64,000 nt of DNA from Paenibacillus sp. Soil787 (GTDB lineage Bacteria > Bacillota > Bacilli > Paenibacillales > NBRC-103111). Each line of letters begins with the position of its first letter. Within the stretch, counting starts at the first letter, position 1. Below the pieces are notes generated by a model, which was not told where the DNA came from, did not search any database, and saw only the letters and a list, made by a program, of their open reading frames with translations. Location: assembly GCF_001429545.1 (NCBI RefSeq), contig NZ_LMSP01000006.1:1-64000 (forward strand). The letters are read 5' to 3'. Position numbers and translations under genes: made by a program. Positions 54,049 to 63,046 of this stretch are shown in pieces.

Positions 54049-54792
54049 TTATCTTAATTGGCTGCCACCATCTGCTACTAGGCAAGTGCCCGTAATAATT
54101 GAAGCTTCAGGTCTAAGCAGCAAGGAAACAACGCCTGCAATTTGCTCGGATGTCTGAATTTCCCCCTCTTCGATGCTTGTCTCTAGCTTCCGCAAGGCTT
54201 CTTCGGAATTCACACCCACTACTTCTCGAAACAAAGGTGTGTCTACACCAGCTGGAAGAACCGCATTCACACGGATCCTATCCTTTAGCCATTCCTTGGC
54301 AAGTACTCGAGTAAGGTAATTGACTCCGGCTTTGGATATGCCGTAGGCTGCATTCCCTTCTGCGAGACTTTGAGACTGAATGGATGATATGTTTACTACA
54401 TTGCCACCGTACTTCAACAGTGGATAGGCTAGTCGGCAACATGTATAAACCCCTTTTAGATTCACATCCATAACGGCATCCCATAATGCAGGCTCAGTGT
54501 CAACCAGCGGCTTAGGCTTGCTCATGGCAGCATTATTTATTAGCACATCTAATCTACCGTAATTGGCTGCCCAATTCTGAAAAAGTTGACTAAGAGCCTC
54601 TTCATTCGTTACATCAATCTGTTGCTTGTATGCTCGACCTGAGTTTCTGGTTATAGACTCGATGACATCATCGATTAGCAAAGAATTTCGGTCTACAATA
54701 ACTACTGTATACCCATCCTCGGCCAATCGTATTGATATCGCTCTTCCGATGCCCGATGCGCCTCCGGTCACCAAAGCCACTTTTTCTGGCAT
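54049..54792 (-). CDS. SDR family oxidoreductase
   Basis: 247 residues, classical SDR: TGGASGIG (about 9-16), NNAAMS, SSIQSQS and YGISKAG (Tyr, Lys of the active site), SDG-like C-terminus (CLVADGG). It ends 16 bases before the enolase-family gene. Sugar 1-dehydrogenases (such as L-rhamnose or L-fucose dehydrogenase) share this fold and would feed the dehydratase next door. ATG 54792 is fixed by GGGAGG 6 bases upstream. Confidence 0.9.
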   Translation of the reverse strand: MPEKVALVTGGASGIGRAISIRLAEDGYTVVIVDRNSLLIDDVIESITRNSGRAYKQQIDVTNEEALSQLFQNWAANYGRLDVLINNAAMSKPKPLVDTEPALWDAVMDVNLKGVYTCCRLAYPLLKYGGNVVNISSIQSQSLAEGNAAYGISKAGVNYLTRVLAKEWLKDRIRVNAVLPAGVDTPLFREVVGVNSEEALRKLETSIEEGEIQTSEQIAGVVSLLLRPEASIITGTCLVADGGSQLR

Positions 54793-54868
54793 ATAGATCC
54801 TCCCTGATGTGGATTCAAATTCAAACTTTCTCAATTAATGCCATGAAAAATAACCTAGATCATGATGG

Positions 54869-54905
54869 AGGCTTTCTCGCGAGCATCTGCTGCGCGAGAA
54901 AGCCT
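54869..54905 (-). repeat. Perfect 13-bp hairpin downstream of the first binding-protein gene
   Basis: AGGCTTTCTCGCG and CGCGAGAAAGCCT with an 11-base loop, 24 bases past the stop. No T-run follows, so it is more likely an mRNA-stabilising or partly attenuating element than a full terminator. Confidence 0.8.
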
Positions 54906-54928
54906 ATTCTGCCTAAGTTTACATTGAA

Positions 54929-56515
54929 TTACTTCTTCTTACGCTCTTGGTACACTGCATTTGCTTCATCAGTTAATTGCTGTCCGCCTGCTTTCATCCA
55001 TTGGGAAACGAATTCATCAAAACCTTTGTCTGTATCCGTTTGTCCCATGACGAATTTGATCATATACTCGTCAGTCATCTTATCGAGTGTAGCTTGAACC
55101 TTAGATGCGGAAGGCAGTACAGCTGGATTTACCGGATCCTTAATCGTCTCTATATCAGCGTTAACTTTAGCTTTGAAATCCAATTTTTCTTTCGATTGAT
55201 CATGCTTATACATCGAAGGAGCGGCAATATGACCAAACCAGAGTCCCGCACCAACTTGCGCACCAAGCTTTGCCGGATCCGCAAAGTCGGGTTTCATAAC
55301 GGCTACATCTCCATTCAAATCATAATTAACGCCTTTCTCACCTTTAGTTACCATCAAGTAGGCTTCGTCATTCGTTGCGATATCATCAAGAATTTGCAAA
55401 ATTTTGATACGTTTCTTCTCATCCTTCATAACGCCTGCGCCTAACAATTGAGGTGGTTGAGCAATCGTACCAGCCGCCAATAACATGGACTTGCCGTTAG
55501 GTCCTTTTAATCCTTTACCGAAAGTCAATTCTTGCCCTTTCGCTTTCCATTCGGCTCCAACCGGACCTAATTCGTGGTCATGAGCCCATAAGCCCGAATC
55601 CATTTCTCCTGTACGACCACTCAAGAAGTTAGCGCGGAGACGGACCCAATCATCCGTAGCGAATTCGGGATCAATTAAACCATCTTTATACCATTTGCTT
55701 AATGTCTTGAACGCCTGTCTTGCTTGTTCAGATACCATCCCGTAATAAACTTTGTCGTCACTGCCCAAGTTCCAACCACGGCGGTTAATACCATAGGAGG
55801 CAAAGATGGAATTGAATACTTGACCAGGAACATCTTTACCCCGTCCAGATAATCCAAATGTATCCTTCTTGCCGTTGCCGTCCGGATCGTCATTACGGAA
55901 CTTCGTCAATAGAGCCTCCAGCTCCTGAATCGTTTCCGGTGCCTTTGTCACGCCTACCTTCTTCATCCATGCCGTATTGTAGACAGGCAAGAATGGGCTG
56001 GGTCCCTCCACGTACACCTTTGGAATACCCCAGTTTTTCCCTTTATATAAGCCGTAGCTATAGATGTTTTGATCCAATTTTTCTATTTCGGCCGAATACT
56101 TAGGCATATACTTTTTGATCTCATCAACTGAAATACTGGCAAGAACACCTTGATCCGCCCACTGCTGCATTTGGGGCATTCCAGCATCTTGGGTGAATAC
56201 ATCGGGAATTTCCCCAGCAGCGATTTTCACGTTTAATTGATCTTGCCACGTAGCTAGGTCTAAGTTAATGTTCTTAATTTTCACGTTGTACTTTTGTTCA
56301 AGATATTTCTGTACAACGTTGTCAGAAGTGTTCGGCGGCCAGCGCCCCGTCCAAGTAATTTCAATCGGTGGCTCTGGCTTAGGTGCAACACTTGGCGCAG
56401 CAGTTGCTGCGGGTGATGCTACATCTGCTGACTTATTGCTTGCACAACCTGCCAATGTTCCAACGGTCATCAATGCGGAAAGTAATACGGCTACATTTTT
56501 TTGCGTACTCTTCAT
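54929..56515 (-). CDS. Sugar ABC transporter solute-binding lipoprotein, copy 1
   Basis: 528 residues. Lipobox VGTLAGC at about residues 18-24, then EITWTGRWPP, YNVKIKNI, DVFTQDAG. A paralog of 51252-52838; differences include the LYKGKNWGIPKVYVEG region near the binding cleft. ATG 56515 is set by GGGAGG 8 bases upstream; a longer reading adds a non-signal leader. Directly downstream of the permease pair, with a hairpin after it. Confidence 0.94.
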   Translation of the reverse strand: MKSTQKNVAVLLSALMTVGTLAGCASNKSADVASPAATAAPSVAPKPEPPIEITWTGRWPPNTSDNVVQKYLEQKYNVKIKNINLDLATWQDQLNVKIAAGEIPDVFTQDAGMPQMQQWADQGVLASISVDEIKKYMPKYSAEIEKLDQNIYSYGLYKGKNWGIPKVYVEGPSPFLPVYNTAWMKKVGVTKAPETIQELEALLTKFRNDDPDGNGKKDTFGLSGRGKDVPGQVFNSIFASYGINRRGWNLGSDDKVYYGMVSEQARQAFKTLSKWYKDGLIDPEFATDDWVRLRANFLSGRTGEMDSGLWAHDHELGPVGAEWKAKGQELTFGKGLKGPNGKSMLLAAGTIAQPPQLLGAGVMKDEKKRIKILQILDDIATNDEAYLMVTKGEKGVNYDLNGDVAVMKPDFADPAKLGAQVGAGLWFGHIAAPSMYKHDQSKEKLDFKAKVNADIETIKDPVNPAVLPSASKVQATLDKMTDEYMIKFVMGQTDTDKGFDEFVSQWMKAGGQQLTDEANAVYQERKKK

Positions 56516-56608
56516 CGATAAATCCTCCCTTTTCGTATAAAGACAAGTTATATGATGAAACGAAGCTGATTTAAGGCTGGTACCAAGCTTCGGATTATCC
56601 AATAGCGA

Positions 56609-57472
56609 TTAACCTTTCAGTGATCCGACCATAACGCCTTTAACAAAATATTTTTGAAGAAATGGATACACGATTAGGATCGGCATTGTGACAAACATGA
56701 TGACCGCTGCTTTAATGCTTTCACCGGTGACATACGGATTCATGAGTGTCTGCAGCGAAGTATCCTCATTGCTAACGACAAGCTTGCGAAGATAAATCTG
56801 CAATACTTGCTTGGTGGGATCTTGCACATAGATGAGGGAATCGAACCATGCATTCCAATGAAAGACTGCGGACCAAAGAGCAATGGTTGCTAGAATAGGC
56901 AACGACAGAGGTACGATGATCCGGGCGAGCACTATAATATCATTGGCTCCATCCATCTTCGCGGACTCTTCCAGCTCTTCCGGAATGGCCATAAAGAAAT
57001 TTCGCAAAATGAGCATGGAGAACGTATTAATCAAGCAGGGCACGATCAAAGCCCAACGGGAATCAACCAAATGTAAGGATTTAACTAACAGATAAGTGGG
57101 GATCAAACCGCCGCTAAAGAACATGGTAAACACAATGAACATGGTGTAAAAATTACGATGCGGCAAATGCTTTTTAGATAAGGGATAAGCCCCTAACATC
57201 ATGAAGAATACCATTAAGACTGTACCAATAATTGTCCGAAACAGTGAGCTTCCCATCCCGTTCCATATATCCTTAGAGGAAAACACCTCTTTATACGCAC
57301 CAAACGAAAATTCTTTGGGAATAAGATGAATACCTTGACGAAGTGCTTCCGTCGGAGAACTGAGGGAAACAGCAAGCTCATGCACGAACGGATACATCAT
57401 GACGATACAAAGTAAGGAAATTCCTACTAACAAAAGTACTTGAAACAATTTCTCGCCTGTTGTCATTTGCAT
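56609..57472 (-). CDS. Sugar ABC transporter permease (LplC/YtcP type)
   Basis: 287 residues, six spans with the permease motif EESAKMDGANDIIVLARIIVP. It pairs with the other permease (start 20 bases after that stop) in a CUT1 transporter with the binding lipoproteins. AGGGGTGA upstream of the ATG. Confidence 0.95.
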   Translation of the reverse strand: MQMTTGEKLFQVLLLVGISLLCIVMMYPFVHELAVSLSSPTEALRQGIHLIPKEFSFGAYKEVFSSKDIWNGMGSSLFRTIIGTVLMVFFMMLGAYPLSKKHLPHRNFYTMFIVFTMFFSGGLIPTYLLVKSLHLVDSRWALIVPCLINTFSMLILRNFFMAIPEELEESAKMDGANDIIVLARIIVPLSLPILATIALWSAVFHWNAWFDSLIYVQDPTKQVLQIYLRKLVVSNEDTSLQTLMNPYVTGESIKAAVIMFVTMPILIVYPFLQKYFVKGVMVGSLKG

Positions 57473-57492
57473 TTTAAATCACCCCTTTCCAT

Positions 57493-58482
57493 TTAAATTA
57501 AACCTTCCTGTCCGGAACGCTTAACAAGGTAGTTGGTTAATAAGACTAATGCGAACGCAATCACATTCTTGAATAAGCCCATGGCTGTCGTTAGACTGAA
57601 TTGCATTTGCGAAATACCCATCCGATAGACAAAGGTATCAATGATATCTCCTACCGAGAAAACGCCCGGCGTATAGAGATTAAGCACCTGATCGAAGCCT
57701 GCATCCAAGATTCCGCCAACTCGGAATATAAACATAATCGCGATCGTCGGCAATAAACAAGGAAGTGTGATGTGAAGCGTCTGCTTCCAGCGATTGGCTC
57801 CATCCATAATGGCGGCTTCGTATAGTTGTGTATCAATGCTTACAAGTGCGGCCAAATAAATGATCGTTCCCCAACCAATTTCTTTCCAGATCGCAGAAAT
57901 AACCAATGTAAATCGAAAATAGTTTTGGTCACCTAAGAAGTAAATAGGCTCGAGGCCGAATGCTGCCATAACATAATTCACGACTCCCGTGGTAGGAGAC
58001 AGAATGATGAACATTATGCCTGAAAGAACGACCCAAGATAGAAAGTGCGGCAAATAGGTAAGCGCTTGAGCAATTCTTTTGAAAAGGTCATATCTGATTT
58101 CATTGAACAAAATAGCCAGTATGATTGGTGCCGGAAAACCAAATACGATATGATACAGGCTTAAGAGAACCGTATTTTTCATGACCAACCAGAAATCTGG
58201 AGATTGAAAAAACAAATACTTAAAGTTTTCCATTCCCACCCAAGGACTTCCATTAATTCCATCGAGAATATGAAATTCTTTGAAGGCAAGCTGTATCCCA
58301 TAAATGGGTCCGTATGCGAAGATGGCATACCAGATTATTACGGGTAGTAACATAACGAATAAATAACGAGATTTAACGTATTCCCTCCAAACCGAGTGCG
58401 TTTTTTTAGTTTTCGCAGCAACGGATGGCAGGGGATCAGACAGTGTTGAAACTGTTACTGAGTGAACATGTTTTTTTGTCAT
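57493..58482 (-). CDS. Sugar ABC transporter permease (LplB/YtcP type)
   Basis: 329 residues. A 40-residue polar N-terminus precedes six spans; the motif YEAAIMDGANRWKQTLHITLP is the EAA loop that meets the ATPase. First gene of the operon. No ATPase gene lies nearby, so a shared MsmX-like ATPase is implied, as usual for this type. Confidence 0.95.
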   Translation of the reverse strand: MTKKHVHSVTVSTLSDPLPSVAAKTKKTHSVWREYVKSRYLFVMLLPVIIWYAIFAYGPIYGIQLAFKEFHILDGINGSPWVGMENFKYLFFQSPDFWLVMKNTVLLSLYHIVFGFPAPIILAILFNEIRYDLFKRIAQALTYLPHFLSWVVLSGIMFIILSPTTGVVNYVMAAFGLEPIYFLGDQNYFRFTLVISAIWKEIGWGTIIYLAALVSIDTQLYEAAIMDGANRWKQTLHITLPCLLPTIAIMFIFRVGGILDAGFDQVLNLYTPGVFSVGDIIDTFVYRMGISQMQFSLTTAMGLFKNVIAFALVLLTNYLVKRSGQEGLI

Positions 58483-58523
58483 TTTCTCTTCCCCCTCGCT
58501 TCCTTGTCTAAATACTACGGGTT

Positions 58524-58537
58524 TGAAAGCGCTTTTA
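58524..58537 (-). promoter_or_regulatory. cre-like catabolite control site
   Basis: TGAAAGCGCTTTTA differs from the CcpA cre consensus (TGWAANCGNTNWCA) at one position. It lies 42 bases upstream of the permease ATG and downstream of a TATAAT-like box (58583-58588), a roadblock position. Carbon catabolite repression of the operon is the likely effect. Confidence 0.6.
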
Positions 58538-58650
58538 CTATTGCAAACTCATTGAATTAATTTCATTTTCATTCAAAAATGGATTATAAAATCATTGAAA
58601 ATATTTAAAATCATTGGTTTATATCCATTGATTAGCTTCGCAATGAAGAA

Positions 58651-58688
58651 GCCCGTTAATTGGCTTTAGAGCCATTAACGGGCATTTT
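58651..58688. terminator. Hairpin with T-run in the groEL-side gap
   Basis: GCCCGTTAAT.GGCT/AGCC.ATTAACGGGC, then CATTTTTG on the plus strand. No plus-strand gene reads into it, so it may back up the groEL terminator or come from a lost gene. Confidence 0.6.
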
Positions 58689-58748
58689 TGATACATCTTT
58701 ATTGGCAACACCACGAAGAATGTATATCTACACGTAACCAAACCCAAG

Positions 58749-58794
58749 AAAAAAGAGGCTTCCCATAAGTTCAGTGAACTCATGAGAAACCTCT
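58749..58794 (-). terminator. groEL terminator
   Basis: On the minus strand a 20-bp stem (AGAGGTTTCTCATGAGTTCA with its GU-containing partner) is followed by six T. It lies about 90 bases past the groEL stop. Confidence 0.85.
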
Positions 58795-58882
58795 AATTTT
58801 AACTACTGATGTTACCCTTTAGTTACCCTCGCGACATCCCCATACCTCAAACCCCTTATAAATCAAGGGAATTGGGCACTTC

Positions 58883-60526
<1,644 letters not shown>

Positions 60527-60604
60527 CTAATTTAGAACCTGTACATAGTAAGTAGTTTTACGGAAAAACTAAGTAAACGCAGTGCCGATCTATATCCTGC
60601 TAAA

Positions 60605-60886
60605 TTAGGCTAATACAGCGAGAATGTCGCTTTCGCGCAAGATCAACAGTTCGCGGCCTTCGTATTTCACTTCAGTTCCAGCGTATTTGGAGAAAATGAT
60701 GCGGTCGCCTTCGCTTACTTCAAGCGGAACACGTACGCCATCTTTCAACGCGCCTGCGCCTACGGCTACAACTTTACCTTCTTGTGGTTTTTCTTTAGCT
60801 GTATCTGGCAGCACGATGCCACTTGCTGTAGTCTCCTCTTTCGCAACGGCTTCAATGATTACTCGATCACCTAACGGTCTGATCAT
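60605..60886 (-). CDS. groES: Co-chaperonin GroES
   Basis: 93 residues: [17 protein letters not shown], mobile loop [18 protein letters not shown] and the C-terminal [12 protein letters not shown]. It caps the GroEL ring. First gene of the operon, directly after the CIRCE element; GGAGG 9 bases upstream. Confidence 0.99.
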   Translation of the reverse strand: MIRPLGDRVIIEAVAKEETTASGIVLPDTAKEKPQEGKVVAVGAGALKDGVRVPLEVSEGDRIIFSKYAGTEVKYEGRELLILRESDILAVLA

Positions 60887-60932
60887 GGAAAAATAGCCTC
60901 CTTTAGAAAATTGGTAATGGTTTTGTCGATTA

Positions 60933-60959
60933 TTAGCACTCGAATGTGTTTAGTGCTAA
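60933..60959 (-). promoter_or_regulatory. CIRCE operator for HrcA
   Basis: TTAGCACTC-N9-TAGTGCTAA, one base off the perfect inverted repeat, 47 bases before the groES start. HrcA binding here represses groESL until heat stress. Confidence 0.95.
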
Positions 60960-60970
60960 CAACAATTCTT

Positions 60971-60999
60971 ATGATACTCATTCTGGGAGTAATTTGCAA
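60971..60999 (-). promoter_or_regulatory. Sigma-A promoter of groESL
   Basis: On the minus strand, TTGCAA, 17 bases, TATCAT, ending 12 bases before CIRCE. HrcA at CIRCE would therefore block the transcription start. Confidence 0.75.
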
Positions 61000-61074
61000 G
61001 TCCTTTTACACATTTTTCATACTTTTGGACACCCCCCTCATTCTACCCAAATGAAAAACAAATATTCCCTTTAA

Positions 61075-61113
61075 AAAAAGAAAAACAGCCTGCACATTAC
61101 GCAGACTGTTTTA
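61075..61113 (-). terminator. tatC terminator
   Basis: On the minus strand AAACAG.CTGC/GCAG.CTGTTT is followed by TTTTTCTTTTTTT directly after the tatC stop. Confidence 0.85.
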
Positions 61114-61872
61114 TCATTTAGGACCGAACTCCCGCTCCCACTCAGCGTCCTTCGCCAACTGTTTGCGGTAGATGAACCCCGACATAAATACGCTAAATTC
61201 ATATAAAACAATAAGCGGCAAAGCCACTAAGATAGCCGATATCGCATCCGGCGGCGTGATAACCGTAGATAGAATAACGAGCAGCATGTAGGCATATCTT
61301 CTGAACTTGTGCAGACGCTTAGGATTCAAAAGGCGAATCTTCGTGAGGAACATCACGACAATCGGCATTTCAAACGTAATGGCCAGCGGAAGAATAATAT
61401 TGAACATGAATGTAAAATATTGCGCCGCGCCATACATCTCCGTGATATCGAGACTCCGGCTAATGGAGGAAGTAAAGTAAAAGGCCATCGGAAAAACAAC
61501 CCAATACCCAAAGGAAAGACCTACCAAAAAGAGCAAAAACGCATAAGGAATATAAATAATCGAAGCCTTCTGCTCAGCCTCACGCAAGCCAGGCTTAACA
61601 AACGCCCATATATGATAAAGAATAACCGGCAGGGTAATCAAAATACCTACGGCCAAACCAAAATTCATATACAAACGCAGGGCATCCCAAGGGGAAAAAA
61701 CGTTCCAACTGATGCTGTTAGCAGGCGGAATGTTTTTGAGGTAACGAATGATCGGCTTCGCGCTGATTAGTCCGCCTACCATCCCTATGACCAGGACAGC
61801 CAGTATCCACATGATTCGTTTGCGCAGCTCACCAAGGTGCTCTACGAGTGACATTTCTTCGTTCGTTGTCAT
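61114..61872 (-). CDS. tatC: Sec-independent protein translocase TatC
   Basis: 252 residues, six membrane helices. The N-terminal cytoplasmic SLVEHLGELRKRI binds the twin-arginine signal, FVKPGLREAEQ follows and STVITPPD precedes the later helices. It exports folded proteins. Downstream of tatA/B by 70 bases, with its own terminator. Confidence 0.98.
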   Translation of the reverse strand: MTTNEEMSLVEHLGELRKRIMWILAVLVIGMVGGLISAKPIIRYLKNIPPANSISWNVFSPWDALRLYMNFGLAVGILITLPVILYHIWAFVKPGLREAEQKASIIYIPYAFLLFLVGLSFGYWVVFPMAFYFTSSISRSLDITEMYGAAQYFTFMFNIILPLAITFEMPIVVMFLTKIRLLNPKRLHKFRRYAYMLLVILSTVITPPDAISAILVALPLIVLYEFSVFMSGFIYRKQLAKDAEWEREFGPK

Positions 61873-61942
61873 ATTTCACCAACCTGATCTAGTGGATCAA
61901 ACCTGTACGGTTGAAGCACTTGTTATGCTGAAAAGAAAGCGG

Positions 61943-62680
61943 CTAGTCCGGCAGACGCCGCGTGTTGCTTGGCGGCGCGATAGGCGCTGCCTTGGAGGCA
62001 GCTGGTGCGGCCGTCCGAGCGGTTGCCGTCGGCACGATCGACGGTGCTTCTGCAGTGGGCGCTGCTGCTGAAGAGGCAGGTGGTGCTTCTGCAGCGGAGA
62101 CCGCTGCTGGAGAGGCAGGTGGTGCGCTCGTTCGAGCGGGTGCCGTCGGATTGGCCCACAGATCTTCTACAGCGGGCACTGCTGCCGACGGAACGGATGC
62201 TGCTGTTGCAGCAGAAGAGCCCGATTGTGCAGAAGATGCGCCAACCGATGAGTCAAGTGCGGGTGCCGGTATCTTCTCGGTCTGGACGACCGCATGGACA
62301 GCTTCAGCAGTGGCGGAAGAGCCTGACTCCGCTGCTTCCGGTGAGGCTGGAACTGATTCGACAGCCGACTTGACTAATGAGGGAGCTGTCGTTATAAACT
62401 CCACTGCGGCTCTCTCGGAAGGAGCACCTGCTTCAACAGCGTTTGACGAAGCCGCTTCGACTTGAGTCGAAACCTGAGGAGCAGGTTTGACCTCGGCAGC
62501 CGGCTTTGGCGCCGCCTTTTCTTCAGGCTCATCGTTCAGCAGGGCGTGAGCGCCCTTCTTGAAATCCCTGATCGTACGCCCCAGCACGCGCCCAATTTCA
62601 GGCAGCTTTTGCGGTCCAAATAGTACAAGAGCAACGACCGCTATTAATAAGAGCTCGGTGAAACCGATATTTTGAAACAT
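61943..62680 (-). CDS. TatA/B translocase subunit with long Ala/Pro-rich tail
   Basis: 245 residues. The first 60 are the Tat helix plus amphipathic helix (IGFTELLLIAVVALVLFGPQKLPEIGRVLGRTIRDFKK). The remaining about 185 residues are low complexity, Ala/Ser/Pro/Glu-rich, and far longer than the common TatA tail. ATG 62680 is set by GGAG 9 bases upstream; longer readings are not needed. Pairs with tatC. Confidence 0.93.
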   Translation of the reverse strand: MFQNIGFTELLLIAVVALVLFGPQKLPEIGRVLGRTIRDFKKGAHALLNDEPEEKAAPKPAAEVKPAPQVSTQVEAASSNAVEAGAPSERAAVEFITTAPSLVKSAVESVPASPEAAESGSSATAEAVHAVVQTEKIPAPALDSSVGASSAQSGSSAATAASVPSAAVPAVEDLWANPTAPARTSAPPASPAAVSAAEAPPASSAAAPTAEAPSIVPTATARTAAPAASKAAPIAPPSNTRRLPD

Positions 62681-63046
62681 GGACTTCATCTCCATTATTT
62701 GTTGCGACTTCAACAAAACCATATAAACAAATTGGCAAACACACAAATCAGCAACGAAATCACCTAGTGGGTGGTAACTGCGGTCAATACCATCACTTCA
62801 GTCACCACACTTTTGCATTAGCTGCAAAAAGTGCAGTTATTTGGCTACTTTTCACCTCTACGGCCCACTTTACCTGCATTTTGTACATCAAAATCCGCTA
62901 AAAACAGCCAATATATCACCTAAGCTCCAAAAGAGATGTACTTTTTGCAGTAAATTGCTAGATACAAAACAAATTCAACCAATTACCTGCACAAAATGCA
63001 GCAAAATGTCTGAACGCATTCTCTTTAGCGCTAGCAGTAGCACTAG
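62681..63046. other. Intergenic region between tatA/B and the molybdopterin gene
   Basis: 366 bases without a convincing gene. Most of it is the repeat-rich stretch recorded at 62822-63001; the rest shows nothing distinct. Confidence 0.6.
62822..63001. repeat. Cluster of CTGCA/TGCAG inverted motifs
   Basis: CTGCA-AAAAG-TGCAG at 62822-62836, a wider inverted pair CTGCATTTTGTACATC / GATGTACTTTTTGCAG at 62874-62889 and 62935-62950, and CTGCA-CAAAA-TGCAG at 62987-63001. The spaced motifs suggest an intergenic repeat element. Confidence 0.65.

Larger units (their letters stand above)
58483..58882. other. Intergenic region between the sugar operon and groEL
   Basis: 400 bases. It holds the sugar-operon control region (cre-like site, -10-like TATAAT), two hairpins described separately, and otherwise AT-rich sequence with no gene. 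Confidence 0.7.

Noticed and set aside
61962-62465. Plus-strand Ala/Gly-rich frames opposite the Tat tail
   Set aside because: Low-complexity mirror of the minus-strand Ala/Pro-rich coding region.
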